Position numbers and translations under genes: made by a program. From contig NZ_CP109130.1 of the NCBI RefSeq assembly GCF_035917975.1, forward strand, positions 3,720,001 to 3,784,000: 64,000 nucleotides of DNA, given 5' to 3'. This DNA is from Streptosporangium sp. NBC_01756. GTDB taxonomy: Bacteria > Actinomycetota > Actinomycetes > Streptosporangiales > Streptosporangiaceae. Shown one piece after another: positions 26,736 to 37,628 of the stretch; position 1 is the first letter of the stretch, and each line of letters begins with the position of its first letter. The notes beneath the pieces are model-generated. The model worked only from the letters and a program-made list of their open reading frames with translations, was not told the DNA's origin and made no database searches.

Positions 26736-27293
26736 TCAGAACCCGTAGGCGTCGCCCAGCGCGGCCTGGACGTATTTGCGCGCCTGGTGGATGCGGGACT
26801 TGGCGGTGCCGAGCGGGATGCCGAGCTGCTCGGCCACCTCGTTGTAGTCGAGCTGGCAGATGTCGCGCAGCACCAGGGCCTGGGCCAGCTCGGGCTTGTC
26901 GGCCTCCAGCGCCTCCATCGCGTCGAGCAGGTCCAGCCGGGAACCGGCGATCACACTCACCCGGGCGGCGTCGGGCTTCTGCATGGGAAGCTCATCGGAG
27001 GTCTGCTCGGCGGCGCGCCGCTTCAGCGAGCGGTAGGTGGTCCGGGCGCAGTTGGCGGTCACGATGTGCAGCCACGTGGTGAAACGGGCACGACCCTCGA
27101 AGCGGCCGATGTTGCGGGCCACCGCCAGCAAGGTGTCCTGGCACGCCTCCTCGGCATCCTGCCGGTAGGGAAGGATCCGTCCACAATGTCGGAGGACATC
27201 CGGCTCTATCCGCCTCAGCAGCTCACCCAGCGCGCGGTGATCGCCTTGGGCGGCCACCCTGGCCAGTTCCTCGGTCGTCTCGTCCAGCGCCAT
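26736..27293 (-). CDS. ECF-type RNA polymerase sigma factor
   Basis: About 185 residues, starting at the ATG at 27291-27293 behind GGGGGC; a TTG three bases earlier is possible. Region 2 is seen at about 43-95 (YRQDAEEACQDTLLAVARNIGRFEGRARFTTWL, read in two parts). Region 4 is at about 140-178, with LDYNEVAEQLGIPLGTAKSRIHQARK as its helix-turn-helix. Sigma-1.1 and region 3 are absent, as expected for an ECF factor. No anti-sigma gene is adjacent. The downstream protease array on the same strand is a possible regulon, but no ECF-type -35 (GGAAC) was found before the proteases, so that link is weak. Confidence 0.9.
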   Translation of the reverse strand: MALDETTEELARVAAQGDHRALGELLRRIEPDVLRHCGRILPYRQDAEEACQDTLLAVARNIGRFEGRARFTTWLHIVTANCARTTYRSLKRRAAEQTSDELPMQKPDAARVSVIAGSRLDLLDAMEALEADKPELAQALVLRDICQLDYNEVAEQLGIPLGTAKSRIHQARKYVQAALGDAYGF

Positions 27294-27394
27294 CAAGAGC
27301 CCCCATCAGCGGTCACAGTCGTTGAACATCCTATGGTCGAGGGTCGTTTTTGGTTAATGTTCGAGGCAAGCACGTCCCAAGGCGAGGGGAACCG

Positions 27395-28825
<1,431 letters not shown>

Positions 28826-28993
28826 CCGTCTCCGGCGTTCCCCGGATCCCTGACCGCTGTGGCGCGTTTCTCCGGCTCCCCCGATCCTCGGCCCTGACCG
28901 CCGTGGACGCGTTCCCCCGAGTTTCCAGCCGCTCACGCACCACCTTGAGCCCTGGCCGCGCCCTGTGCCGCCCCGGAGCCCCCGGCGGGACCT

Positions 28994-29776
28994 TCACTCT
29001 CCGGCGGCCCGGCGTTCGATCGCGTCGGCGATCGAGCCGAGCAGTTCCATCACCCCCGGAGGGCCGTCCACCACGAGGTCGGCCGCCACGGAGATCTCGG
29101 CCGACCCGCTGAACACCGTCACGCCGGGCAGCCCGGACGCCCGGACCGCCGCGAAGGCCGCCAGATCCCCCAGGTCGTCTCCGGCGAACAGCACCGACCG
29201 TGCCGCCCGCTCGCGCAGGAAGGCGCTGAGCGCCACGCCCTTGTCCATCCCGGGCGGCCGCAGCTCCAGCACGAACTTGCCCGGCTCGACGGTCAGGCCG
29301 GCCTCGGCCGCCAGCTTGGCGACCGGTTCGCGCAGTGCCTCCAGGGTGGCCTGCGGTTCGGCGGCCTGCCGGGTGTGCACGGCCACCGCCCGTTCCTTGT
29401 CCTCGATCCTGACCCCGGCGACCGTGGAGACCAGCCGGTCCAGCTCGGCGCGGACCCGGTCCAGCTCCGGGTGGACGGGCGGCGCGGTGAGCGTGCCCGC
29501 CGCCCAGCGTTCGAGGCCGTAGTGGCCCAGCACGACCAGGCCCGGCACGGCGGCCAGCGAGCCGTACTCGACGGCGGTGGCGGCCGGGCGGCCGGTGATG
29601 ACGACGATGGCGCCGACCAGTCCGCCGAGCCTGGCCAGCACCGCGGGACCGTCCGGATGGATCCTGGCGGACGCGGGGTCGGACACGATCGGGGAGAGCG
29701 TGCCGTCGAAGTCGAGCCCGATCACCGCCCCGGCGGGATCGTCCAGGATCGCTCGCAGTCCATCGGGAGTGTTCAT
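28994..29776 (-). CDS. otsB: Trehalose-6-phosphate phosphatase
   Basis: A 260-residue HAD enzyme starting at the ATG at 29774-29776 behind GAGGAGGGG. Motif I is LDFDGTLSPIV at 21-31, motif II is VVITGRP near 58, KG (MDKGVAL) is near 178, and motif IV is FAGDDLGDLAAF near 196-207. This order and the C2-type cap match the OtsB family. It removes phosphate from trehalose-6-phosphate to give trehalose, a stress protectant and carbon store. It converges on otsA with 168 bases between the stops. It probably shares a transcript with the DUF3263 gene upstream. Confidence 0.92.
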   Translation of the reverse strand: MNTPDGLRAILDDPAGAVIGLDFDGTLSPIVSDPASARIHPDGPAVLARLGGLVGAIVVITGRPAATAVEYGSLAAVPGLVVLGHYGLERWAAGTLTAPPVHPELDRVRAELDRLVSTVAGVRIEDKERAVAVHTRQAAEPQATLEALREPVAKLAAEAGLTVEPGKFVLELRPPGMDKGVALSAFLRERAARSVLFAGDDLGDLAAFAAVRASGLPGVTVFSGSAEISVAADLVVDGPPGVMELLGSIADAIERRAAGE

Positions 29777-29874
29777 GGTGGCTCGGCCCCTCCTCGGCTC
29801 ACCGGGCCCACTCCCCCTGCGGGTACGGCCCGGCCGCTTGTCTGACTGGCCGTACCCGGAGACCGGGGACGCAA

Positions 29875-30177
29875 TCAGGGACGCGAGCCCTTCCGGCGGG
29901 CGGCGCGGGCCCGGCGGCGGGTCTCGCGGAGCCGTCGCAGGCGCTTGACCAGCATCGGATCGTGGGCGAGCGCCTCGGGTCTGTCGATGAGCTCGCTGAG
30001 CAGCTGGTAGTAGCGGGTCGCCGAGATGTCGAAGGTCTCGCGGACCGCCTGTTCCTTGGCGCCCGCGTGGCGCCACCACCGGCGCTCGAAGGCGAGAAGC
30101 TCCCGCTCCCCGTCCGTCAGTGCCCGGCCGGCCGGCTCCTGACCGGCGCCGTCATCCGGAGTCGGCCCGGTGTCCAT
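29875..30177 (-). CDS. DUF3263 domain protein
   Basis: A 100-residue protein starting at the ATG at 30175-30177. The core LTDGERELLAFERRWWRHAGAKEQAVRETF (about 20-49, read in parts) and ISATRYYQLLSELID match the actinobacterial DUF3263 family. That family looks like a small helix-turn-helix. The tail is highly basic (RRLRETRRRARAARRKG). A nucleic-acid-binding role is likely from composition but has not been shown. It lies 98 bases upstream of otsB on the same strand. Confidence 0.85.
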   Translation of the reverse strand: MDTGPTPDDGAGQEPAGRALTDGERELLAFERRWWRHAGAKEQAVRETFDISATRYYQLLSELIDRPEALAHDPMLVKRLRRLRETRRRARAARRKGSRP

Positions 30178-30305
30178 CGTCGTCCTCCTCGGTCGGGAAC
30201 GGGGTGATCACACCCCGTGCACACGGCCCGCTGCCAGGATAGTCGGGAATTTCAGGCCGTTTACGACGCTCGCTCTTCCTGCTGTTCATGTGGGAGACGG
30301 GGACG

Positions 30306-30311
30306 TACAGT
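30306..30311 (+). promoter_or_regulatory. Candidate -10 box, leaderless mRNA
   Basis: TACAGT lies 8 bases before GTG 30320, with no ribosome site between them. The layout predicts a transcript that begins at or next to the start codon. Confidence 0.5.
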
Positions 30312-30319
30312 CACGAGAT

Positions 30320-31120
30320 GTGACCTCTGTCATCACTCTTCTCACTGACTACGGCCTGGAGGACGGCTACGTCGCCGCCTGTCACGGCGTGATTCTCTCG
30401 ATCTCGCCGGAGTCGAGGATCGTCGACGTGTGCCATCTGGTCCCCTCCGGTGACGTACGGCGTGCCGCGGCGATCCTGACGCAGACGATCCCCTACCTCC
30501 CGCCCGGTGTGCACATCGCCGTGGTGGACCCCGGAGGCGGCTCGCGCCGGGCGGTGGCGATCGACGCGGGCAAGCACGTGTTCCTCGGCCCGGACAACGG
30601 CGTGCTGTCGTGGGCGGCCCACGCCTGTGGCGCGGAGAGGGCCTACGGGCTGACCAACGAGGAGTTCTTCCGGAAGCCGGTGTCGCCCACCTTCCACGGA
30701 CGCGACATCTTCGCGTCGGTCGCGGCGCATCTGGCGATCGGGCGCGGCCTTACCGAGCTGGGACCGGAGATCCCGCTGGAGCGGCTGGTCTCGCTCCCCA
30801 CGCCGACCTCGCTGGTGCGCGAGGGGATGGTCGAGGGCGAGGTGTTGTCGGTGGACCGGCACGGCAACACCCAGCTGTCGGTCGGTGCGAGCGACCTGGC
30901 CACCCTCGGGGTGCGACCGGGCGCCACCCTGGTGGTCTGGCTGGGCAGGAGGCAGATCTCGGTGCCGTTCCGGGAGACGTTCGCCGCGGTGCCCCCCGGT
31001 GACATGGTCGCCTTCGCGGACTCGGCGGGGCTGGTCTCGCTGGCGGTCAACTCCGGCGACGCCTCCCAGCGCCTGGGGCTCCCACCTGGTGCCCATGTGC
31101 GGTTGTCCCTCGCTCCCTGA
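30320..31120 (+). CDS. SAM hydrolase (DUF62, SAM hydroxide adenosyltransferase)
   Basis: A 266-residue cytosolic protein starting at GTG 30320. It opens with ITLLTDYGLEDGYVAACHGV, the hallmark of the DUF62/fluorinase fold. The catalytic trio of SAM-hydrolysing members is visible: D70 and R77 in VVDPGGGSRR and H126 in FHGRDIF. Halide-using relatives lack this set. The reaction is SAM plus water to adenosine plus methionine. The C-terminal domain (about 170-266) is the usual beta-barrel. The physiological use of such SAM breakdown is not settled; it may limit SAM or recycle methionine. No sulfur gene is adjacent. Confidence 0.9.
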   Translation: MTSVITLLTDYGLEDGYVAACHGVILSISPESRIVDVCHLVPSGDVRRAAAILTQTIPYLPPGVHIAVVDPGGGSRRAVAIDAGKHVFLGPDNGVLSWAAHACGAERAYGLTNEEFFRKPVSPTFHGRDIFASVAAHLAIGRGLTELGPEIPLERLVSLPTPTSLVREGMVEGEVLSVDRHGNTQLSVGASDLATLGVRPGATLVVWLGRRQISVPFRETFAAVPPGDMVAFADSAGLVSLAVNSGDASQRLGLPPGAHVRLSLAP

Positions 31121-31376
31121 TCTCAGCTCTCCGGGCTGACCTGCGATGACATGCTCGGACCCGAGCCGTGCCCGGTGCTCAGAGCACAGATCGGACCGGT
31201 GGTCAACCAAGGTTCGCCCTGCTCTTGGGGTGCGATCATTACCGTTGACCGACCATTCCGACACCACTTTGAGGCATGTCGATGGATAGTCTCACTCCCG
31301 TTACTTTCAGTAGCCACGCAAAAACGGACAGTTTCCGTCCAGGAATTAGCGTGGTTTCCTTTCGGGGGGAAAACAA

Positions 31377-31868
31377 ATGATTCGTCGTCTTCTCATCACC
31401 TCTGCGTGCGTCGGCATCGCCATCATCGCACCGGCCGCCGCCGCGTCGGCAGCCACGTCCGCGACCTCGTCGAAGACCGCCTGCTGCGGCGGCGGCGTCG
31501 TCGCAGTTCCCACGGCCGTCGCCTACTGCGCGCCGACCGCCGTCGTCACCACCGGCGCCTGCGGCGTCTACGGTGGCGGTGTCTATGGCGGCGGCGTCTA
31601 CGGCGGCGGCGTCTACGGCGGCGGCATCTACGGCGCCAACTGCTACGGCGGCGGCGTCTACGGTGGCGGCGTCTACGCCGCCGGCTACCGTCGCGGCTTC
31701 GGCGGCGGCTTCGGTGGCGGCATCGGCGGCGGCGGTGGCAACGGCTTCATCGGCAACGGCAACATCGTCAGCGGCGGCAGCGGCTTCGGCCACGGCGTCG
31801 GCATCGGCGGCCTCGTCGGCATCGGCGGCATCAACGCCAACGTCCTCGGCAGCCAGATCGGCGGGTAA
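31377..31868 (+). CDS. Secreted glycine-rich protein with GGGVY repeats
   Basis: A 163-residue protein with GGGGGAAAAC upstream of the ATG. Residues 1-26 are a signal peptide (LLITSACVGIAIIAPAAAASA). Two early CC/C pairs (TACCGGG, VAYC, GAC) are followed by about six copies of YGGGV (about 64-100). A Gly/Phe region comes next, then a C-terminal GHGVGIGGLVGIGGINANVLG. The YGGGV repeats resemble structural, surface or matrix proteins. I do not recognise the family. Wall-associated or matrix material is possible; so is an amyloid-like surface protein. Cysteines may cross-link it. A strong bidirectional terminator follows 40 bases later. Confidence 0.75.
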   Translation: MIRRLLITSACVGIAIIAPAAAASAATSATSSKTACCGGGVVAVPTAVAYCAPTAVVTTGACGVYGGGVYGGGVYGGGVYGGGIYGANCYGGGVYGGGVYAAGYRRGFGGGFGGGIGGGGGNGFIGNGNIVSGGSGFGHGVGIGGLVGIGGINANVLGSQIGG

Positions 31869-31907
31869 CCGTACCGATAGCAGGTAGCCGGTAGCGGTAA
31901 GCAGAAA

Positions 31908-31946
31908 GGGTGCCGCCTCCCCGTTTCACCTGGGGAGGCGGCACCC
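31908..31946. terminator. Bidirectional terminator between the glycine-rich gene and the ABC operon
   Basis: A perfect 15-bp stem, GGGTGCCGCCTCCCC at 31908-31922 and its complement at 31932-31946, with loop GTTTCACCT. It lies between two convergent stops. Confidence 0.88.
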
Positions 31947-31984
31947 TCGCGCCTTTTCCGGCCCGCTTCCGTTCTCGGCCTCTC

Positions 31985-32998
31985 CTAGACGTGCACCACG
32001 TCGTGGGTCTCGGCGAAGTGGCAGGCGCTCGCGTGCTCGGTGCCCGGCCGGATCTCCAGCAGCGGCTCCTGCTCGGCGCAGATGTCCTGCGCCTTCCAGC
32101 ACCTGGTACGGAAACGGCACCCGGACGGCGGGTTCGCCGGAGAGGGCGGATCCCCCTGGAGGATGATCCGCTCGCGCCGCTCCCGGCCGTCCGGATCGGG
32201 CACCGGCACCGCCGACAGCAGCGCCTGGGTGTACGGATGGGCCGGACGGTCGTAGATCTCGGTGTCCTTGCCGAGCTCGACCATCTTGCCCAGATACATC
32301 ACTCCGACCCGGTCGGAGATGTGGCGGACCACCGACAGGTCGTGGGCGATGAAGATGTAGGCGAGACCGAACTCGTCCTGCAGCCGCTCCAGCAGGTTGA
32401 TGACCTGGGCCTGGATCGACACGTCGAGCGCGGACACCGGCTCGTCGCAGACGATGATCTCGGGCTGGAGCGCCAGACCCCGGGCGATGCCGATGCGCTG
32501 CCGCTGGCCGCCGGAGAACTGGTGCGGGTAGCGGTTGATGTGGTCGGGGTTGAGGCCCACGACCTCCAGCAGTTCCTGCACCTTGCCGCGGCGGTCCCCC
32601 TTGGGGGCGACCTCATGGTGGATCTCGTACGGCTCGCCGATGATGTCGCCCACGGTCATCCGGGGGTTCAGCGAGGTGTACGGGTCCTGCATGACCATCT
32701 GGATGTTGCGCCGGACCCGTTTGAGCTCGGCGCCCCTGGCCTGGGCGATCTCCCGGCCGTTGATCTTCACCGAGCCGGAGGTCGGCCGTTCCAGCGCCAT
32801 CAGGACCTTGGCCAGCGTGGACTTGCCGCAGCCGGACTCGCCCACGATGCCGAGCGTCTCACCGCGCCGCAGGTCGAACGAGACCCCGTCCACGGCCTTG
32901 ATCGCACCGATCTGCTTCTTCATGACGATGCCCTGGCTCAGCGGGAAGTGCTTGACCAGGTCGCGGACCTCAAGGATCGGCTCACCCGTGGCTGCCAT
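31985..32998 (-). CDS. Dipeptide/oligopeptide ABC transporter ATPase, DppF/OppF type
   Basis: A 337-residue ATPase starting at the ATG at 32996-32998. Walker A is [12 protein letters not shown] (about 50-61), the signature is [17 protein letters not shown], and Walker B is [14 protein letters not shown]. The C-terminal oligopeptide-specific extension holds the Cys cluster CRFRTRC...C...C, typical of Opp/Dpp ATPases and of an iron-sulfur or metal site. It overlaps the end of the DppD gene by 17 bases. It powers import together with DppD. Confidence 0.92.
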   Translation of the reverse strand: MAATGEPILEVRDLVKHFPLSQGIVMKKQIGAIKAVDGVSFDLRRGETLGIVGESGCGKSTLAKVLMALERPTSGSVKINGREIAQARGAELKRVRRNIQMVMQDPYTSLNPRMTVGDIIGEPYEIHHEVAPKGDRRGKVQELLEVVGLNPDHINRYPHQFSGGQRQRIGIARGLALQPEIIVCDEPVSALDVSIQAQVINLLERLQDEFGLAYIFIAHDLSVVRHISDRVGVMYLGKMVELGKDTEIYDRPAHPYTQALLSAVPVPDPDGRERRERIILQGDPPSPANPPSGCRFRTRCWKAQDICAEQEPLLEIRPGTEHASACHFAETHDVVHV

Positions 32999-34019
32999 CG
33001 AGGACCTCCCTCCAGTAGTGGCATGCACTGCTGCGCGTCGGGCCGATCTCGTGGAGAGGCGGCGCGTCGGTGACGCAGTCGTCCTGACGGTAGGGGCACC
33101 GGGGGTGGAAAGCACAGCCCGAGGGCATCGCCAGCAGGTTCGGCGGCATGCCCTTGATGGCGTACAGCTCCTGGCCCTTCTGGTCGACCCGGGGGATCGA
33201 CTCCAGCAGCCCCTTGGCGTACGGATGGGCCGGCGCCCGGTAGATGTCGTGCACGAGGGCGTTCTCCACGATCCGCCCGCCGTACATGACTGCGATCTTG
33301 TCGGCGACGTCGGCGACCACACCGAGGTCGTGGGTGATGAGGATCAGGCCCATGTTGCTCTCGCGCTGCAGTTCGGCGAGGAGCTCCATGATCTGGGCCT
33401 GCACCGTCACGTCGAGCGCGGTGGTCGGCTCGTCGGCGATCAGCACCTCCGGGTCGAGCGCGATCGACATCGCGATCATGATGCGCTGGCGCATACCGCC
33501 GGAGAACTGGTGGGGGTAGTCGTGCACCCGCTCCCTGGCGCCGGGGATACGGACCCGGTCCATCAGCTCGACGGCCTTCTTCTCCGCCTCGCGCCGGGAG
33601 ACTCCCCGGTGCACCCGGAACATCTCGCCGATCTGCGACCCCACGGTGAACACCGGGTTCAGCGCGGAGAGCGCGTCCTGGAAGATCATCGCGATCCGCT
33701 GGCCGCGGACCTGGGACCGGGCCTCCTCGGTCAGCTTGAGCAGGTCCGTACCTCGGAAACGGATCTCGCCCCGGGGGACGCGGGCCGGCGGCATGTCGAG
33801 AATGCCCATGATCGCCTGCGCGGTCACCGACTTGCCGGAGCCCGACTCACCGAGCACCGCGAGCGTCTCGCCGGGGTTGAGCGAGTAGCTGACCCCGTTG
33901 ACCGCCTTGACGACGCCCTGTCTGGTGACGAACTCCACATGCAGGTCGTCGACGGCGAGCAGTGGCTCGTCGTCCAGGGTTCCCCGGGCCGGCAGCACCG
34001 ATGTTGACGTCTTCTTCAC
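32982..34019 (-). CDS. Dipeptide/oligopeptide ABC transporter ATPase, DppD/OppD type
   Basis: A 345-residue ATPase starting at the ATG at 34017-34019. Walker A is [12 protein letters not shown] (about 58-69), the signature is [13 protein letters not shown], and Walker B is [14 protein letters not shown]. The C-terminal [14 protein letters not shown] cluster is typical of the family. It lies 11 bases downstream of the DppC gene and overlaps the DppF gene, so it is translationally coupled. It forms the ATPase heterodimer with DppF at the inner face of the membrane. Confidence 0.92.
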   Translation of the reverse strand: MKKTSTSVLPARGTLDDEPLLAVDDLHVEFVTRQGVVKAVNGVSYSLNPGETLAVLGESGSGKSVTAQAIMGILDMPPARVPRGEIRFRGTDLLKLTEEARSQVRGQRIAMIFQDALSALNPVFTVGSQIGEMFRVHRGVSRREAEKKAVELMDRVRIPGARERVHDYPHQFSGGMRQRIMIAMSIALDPEVLIADEPTTALDVTVQAQIMELLAELQRESNMGLILITHDLGVVADVADKIAVMYGGRIVENALVHDIYRAPAHPYAKGLLESIPRVDQKGQELYAIKGMPPNLLAMPSGCAFHPRCPYRQDDCVTDAPPLHEIGPTRSSACHYWREVLDGSHG

Positions 34020-34030
34020 AGATCCCTTCC

Positions 34031-34948
34031 CTACCGCAGCTTCGGGTCGAGGGCGTCGCGGACCGCGTCGCCCAGCATGATGAAGGCCAGCACGGTCAGG
34101 CTCAGGAACAGTGCCGGGAAGAGCAGCGGCGCCGGAGCCTCCAGGAAGCGCTCACGGGCATCGGCGATCATGAGTCCCCAGGAGATGTCCGGAGAGCGCA
34201 GGCCCACGCCGAGGAACGACAGGCCGGCCTCGGCTGCGATGAAGGTCCCCAGGTTGATCGTGGCGACCACGATCACGGGCGCGAGCGCGTTCGGCAGGAT
34301 GTGCCGGAACATGATCCGGGGTGCGGAGGCGCCGAGCGCCCGGGCCGCGAGCACGTAGTCCTGGCCCTTGGCGGTGATCACCGCGGCCCGCATGATGCGG
34401 AAGGTCATCGGCCAGGCCAGTACGGCCAGCGCCAGCATGACGGTCCAGATGTTGCCGGTGCGGAAGACGGCCAGGATGAGCAGGGCGCCGAGGACCGACG
34501 GGATCGCGAAGAAGATCTCAGTGATCCGGGAGAACACGGTGTCCACCGCGCCGCCCTTGAACCCCGCGACGAGACCGAGCAGGCCGCCGACCACCGCGGT
34601 GACGACGGTGGTCGTCAGCCCGACCAGGATCGAGTTGCGGGCACCGTAGACCGTGCGGGCGTAGACGTCGCAGCCGAGGTTGTCGGTGCCGAACCAGTGG
34701 GCGCCGCTCATTCCCGTGCGGGCGTCGGCGAGCCGGCAGTTCGCGGCGACGGAGGGATCCACCGAGGTGAAGAGCCAGGGAAGCGCCGCCATGACGAGAA
34801 AGACCCCGATGAGCACGGCGGAGCCGATGAAGAGCGGGCGGCGGCGCAGGTCGTGCCAGGCGTCGCCCCACAGGCTCGCGGCCCTCTCGGGTCTGGCCCT
34901 CCTGCCGTGCCTGGCCCGCCCGGAGGGCGAGGCGAGGGTGTCACTCAT
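34031..34948 (-). CDS. Peptide ABC transporter permease, DppC/OppC type
   Basis: A 305-residue membrane protein. A basic N-terminal tail of about 35 residues precedes the first helix (LFIGSAVLIGVFLVMAALPW). After a periplasmic loop come five more helices. The cytoplasmic EAA-like loop for ATPase contact lies near residues 190-215 (AARALGASAPRIMFRHILPN). The end is MLGDAVRDALDPKLR, the standard DppC/OppC tail. It overlaps the DppB stop by 8 bases. Confidence 0.92.
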   Translation of the reverse strand: MSDTLASPSGRARHGRRARPERAASLWGDAWHDLRRRPLFIGSAVLIGVFLVMAALPWLFTSVDPSVAANCRLADARTGMSGAHWFGTDNLGCDVYARTVYGARNSILVGLTTTVVTAVVGGLLGLVAGFKGGAVDTVFSRITEIFFAIPSVLGALLILAVFRTGNIWTVMLALAVLAWPMTFRIMRAAVITAKGQDYVLAARALGASAPRIMFRHILPNALAPVIVVATINLGTFIAAEAGLSFLGVGLRSPDISWGLMIADARERFLEAPAPLLFPALFLSLTVLAFIMLGDAVRDALDPKLR

Positions 34949-35870
34949 AGCGGATCCTCGGGTCGAGCACGGCGTAGAGCAGGTCGACGACCAGGTTCGC
35001 CAGGATATATATCAGCACAAGCACGGTCACGATGCCGACGACCACGGACTGCTCGCGCGAGGAGACCGAGCTGAACAGCTGCTGGCCGATGCCCGGCAGG
35101 TTGAAGATCGTCTCGGTGATCACCGCACCGCCCATCAGCGTGCCGAGGTCGGCGCCCAGATAGGTGATCAGTGGGATCAGCGCGTTGCGCAGCGCGTGCC
35201 GGCCGACGACCCTGCGCCGGGGCAGGCCCTTGGCCACCGCGGTACGGATGTAGTCGGCACGCAGGGTCTCCACGAGACTGGTCCGGGTGAGCCGGGTGAG
35301 ATAGGCGATCGACACCCCGGCGAGCACGAAGCCGGGCAGCAGGTAGCTGCGCCAGCCCTCGGCCACCCCCGCCACGGGGAAGAAGTCGATGCCCAGCTTC
35401 ACTCCCAGGAGCAACTGGAGCACGAAGCCGGTGACCAGCGTGGGCACGGAGATCAGCACCAGCGTGGACGCCAGGACCAGCGAGTCCTGGACCTTGCCGT
35501 GCCGCAGCGCCGCGTAGAGGCCGAGGCCGACTCCGATGACCGCCTCCATGGCCAGCGCCGTCAGGGCCAGGTTGAGGGTCACCTGGAACTTGCCGGCCAT
35601 GAGGTCGGTGACCGGGACCCCGGCGTAGGTGGTGCCGAGGTCGCCACCGAACAGGCCCGTGAGGTAGTACCAGTACTGCACCAGGAACGGGTCGTTCAGG
35701 TGGTACTGCTCCCGCATGATGGCCACGAGGTTGGGGTCCATCCGCTTCTCGCCCATCAGCGCCGCGATGGGATCGCCGGGCAGCGCGAAGACGATGGCGT
35801 AGATGAGCAGGGTCGCGCCCAGCAGAACAGGTATCGCCTGGATAAGGCGCCTGATGATGTATCGGCTCAT
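34941..35870 (-). CDS. Peptide ABC transporter permease, DppB/OppB type
   Basis: A 309-residue membrane protein with the family opening MSRYIIRRLIQAIPVLLGAT and the FALPGDP motif. Six helices are expected. The EAA-like loop is TAVAKGLPRRRVVGRHALRN near 210-229. The end is LYAVLDPRIRYE, as in DppB/OppB. It pairs with DppC to form the import channel. It follows the binding-protein gene by 120 bases. Confidence 0.92.
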   Translation of the reverse strand: MSRYIIRRLIQAIPVLLGATLLIYAIVFALPGDPIAALMGEKRMDPNLVAIMREQYHLNDPFLVQYWYYLTGLFGGDLGTTYAGVPVTDLMAGKFQVTLNLALTALAMEAVIGVGLGLYAALRHGKVQDSLVLASTLVLISVPTLVTGFVLQLLLGVKLGIDFFPVAGVAEGWRSYLLPGFVLAGVSIAYLTRLTRTSLVETLRADYIRTAVAKGLPRRRVVGRHALRNALIPLITYLGADLGTLMGGAVITETIFNLPGIGQQLFSSVSSREQSVVVGIVTVLVLIYILANLVVDLLYAVLDPRIRYE

Positions 35871-35990
35871 GCAAGCCTCCCGTACATGCCCTGGGAGCAG
35901 CCCCGCGCAACCGGTGGGAGTGTGCGGTGCGGGGGCCGCCCGAGGCGGTTCATGGGGCCGGGCGGCATGCGCTCGGCCCGCAGCCGTCCA

Positions 35991-37628
35991 TCAGGCGACC
36001 TTCTCGACCTTGGTCCACTCGACCTGGTTGAGGAGGTTGATCCTAACGCCCTTGACATGCTGGGAGAAGGCCGCATTGATCCGGTAGAAGTACACCGGGA
36101 CATACGGCATCTCCTTGATCAGGAGGTCGTCGGCCTGCTGGTAGAACTGCAGGCCGTCCTTCTGCGTCTTGGCGGCGTCACCCTTCGCCAGGAGACCGTC
36201 GAACTCCTTGTTCGACCAGCCGGCGTAGTTGGAACCGGTCTTGATCGCGATGGTGGAGAAGACCGGGGTCAGGTAGTTCTCCGCGGACGGGTAGTCGATC
36301 GCCCAGCCCATGCGGAACATGCCGCCGTAGGTCTTGTCGTCGAGCTCGTCGAGGATCGAGGCGAACTTCTCGAACGGCTTCACCGAGACCTGGACGTCGA
36401 GGTTGGCGCGGAGGTTGTTGGCGACGGCCTCGATCCACTCCTTGTGCGGACCGTCGGAGTTGTAGCCCAGCTCCAGCGTCTTCGGGCCGCCTGCTTCGGC
36501 GTACTGCGCCTTAGCCTTGGCGGGGTCGTAGGTGCAGACCGCGCAGGCACCCTGGCGGTAGCCGTCGAGCAGCGGGTTGATGAAGTCGTCGGCCGGGGCG
36601 CGGGTGCCCGAGAAGACCGTGTCGGCGATCGTCTTGCGGTCGATGGCCATGGAGATGGCCTCACGGATCCTGATGTCCGAGTAGATCTTGTTGTACTGCA
36701 GGGGGAAGCCGATGTAGCCGACGCCGGCGTCCGCCTGGTCGATGTAGCGCTCACCGAGCTCGGCCTTGGCGCTGGCGACCGCCGACGGGGGCAGCGAGTC
36801 GTGGATGTCCAGGTTGCCCGCGCGCAGGTCGTTGAACGCCGTCTCGGCGCTCGTATAGAGCTTGAACTGCAGCTTGTCGAACTTCGGCTTCTCTCCGGGG
36901 AACTTGTCGTACCGGGTCAGGTCGATCGTCTGGGAGGTGCCCTTGTTGTAGGGCGCGTCCATCTTGAAGTAGCCCTGCCCGATCGGCTGCTTGGCGTACG
37001 CCTCGGTGACCTTCCCGTCGTCACCGAAGGCTGCCTTGGGCAGCGGGTAGAACGCCGTGTAGCCCAGCATGGTCTTGAACTGCGAGAACGGCTCGGTCAG
37101 GGTGACTTTGAAGGTGGTGTCGTCGACGACCTTCAGGCCCTTCATCTCCTTGGTGGAGACGGTCTTGCCCTCGCCCGGGTTCAGGTCGGCCCAGCCCTCG
37201 ATGCGGCTGAAGAAGCCGTTGGCGCCCTGGACGTTGTCCTGGTTGGCGGAGTAGTTCCACGCGTCGACGTAGTTCTGCGCGGTCAGCGCCGTGCCGGCGC
37301 TGTCCTGCCAGGTGTAGCCCGGCTTGAGTTCGATCGTCCAGACCTTGTTGTCGGTCGACTTGATCGACTCGGCGACGTCGTTGACGACCTGCTTGTTCTC
37401 GTCGTATCTCACCAGCGGAGCGAAGACGGCACCCAACACCTCGGCGCCCTCGGACTCGGTGGTGTCCCCGGGATAGAAGAGTTTCTGCGGCTCACCGAGC
37501 TCCATGCGCACGGGCTGGCCGGCCGCCGCCGTCCCTCCGTCCGTGGAACTCTCGCCGCCGCACGCGGCCAGCCCGAGAGCGAGCAGTGCGGTGCCGGCGA
37601 TGATCCGTGCGCTGTTGGTAACGCGCAT
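35991..37628 (-). CDS. Peptide ABC transporter substrate-binding lipoprotein (family 5)
   Basis: A 545-residue lipoprotein starting at the ATG at 37626-37628 behind AAAGGGAGG. The lipobox LAAC is at residues 20-23, so C23 would be lipidated after signal peptidase II cleavage. Family 5 features follow, including DNKVWTIELKPGYTWQDS and the late FRMGWAIDYPSAENYL segment. It catches peptides or similar solutes outside the membrane and delivers them to DppBC. It is the first gene of the five-gene importer operon. The exact ligand cannot be told from sequence alone. Confidence 0.92.
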   Translation of the reverse strand: MRVTNSARIIAGTALLALGLAACGGESSTDGGTAAAGQPVRMELGEPQKLFYPGDTTESEGAEVLGAVFAPLVRYDENKQVVNDVAESIKSTDNKVWTIELKPGYTWQDSAGTALTAQNYVDAWNYSANQDNVQGANGFFSRIEGWADLNPGEGKTVSTKEMKGLKVVDDTTFKVTLTEPFSQFKTMLGYTAFYPLPKAAFGDDGKVTEAYAKQPIGQGYFKMDAPYNKGTSQTIDLTRYDKFPGEKPKFDKLQFKLYTSAETAFNDLRAGNLDIHDSLPPSAVASAKAELGERYIDQADAGVGYIGFPLQYNKIYSDIRIREAISMAIDRKTIADTVFSGTRAPADDFINPLLDGYRQGACAVCTYDPAKAKAQYAEAGGPKTLELGYNSDGPHKEWIEAVANNLRANLDVQVSVKPFEKFASILDELDDKTYGGMFRMGWAIDYPSAENYLTPVFSTIAIKTGSNYAGWSNKEFDGLLAKGDAAKTQKDGLQFYQQADDLLIKEMPYVPVYFYRINAAFSQHVKGVRINLLNQVEWTKVEKVA

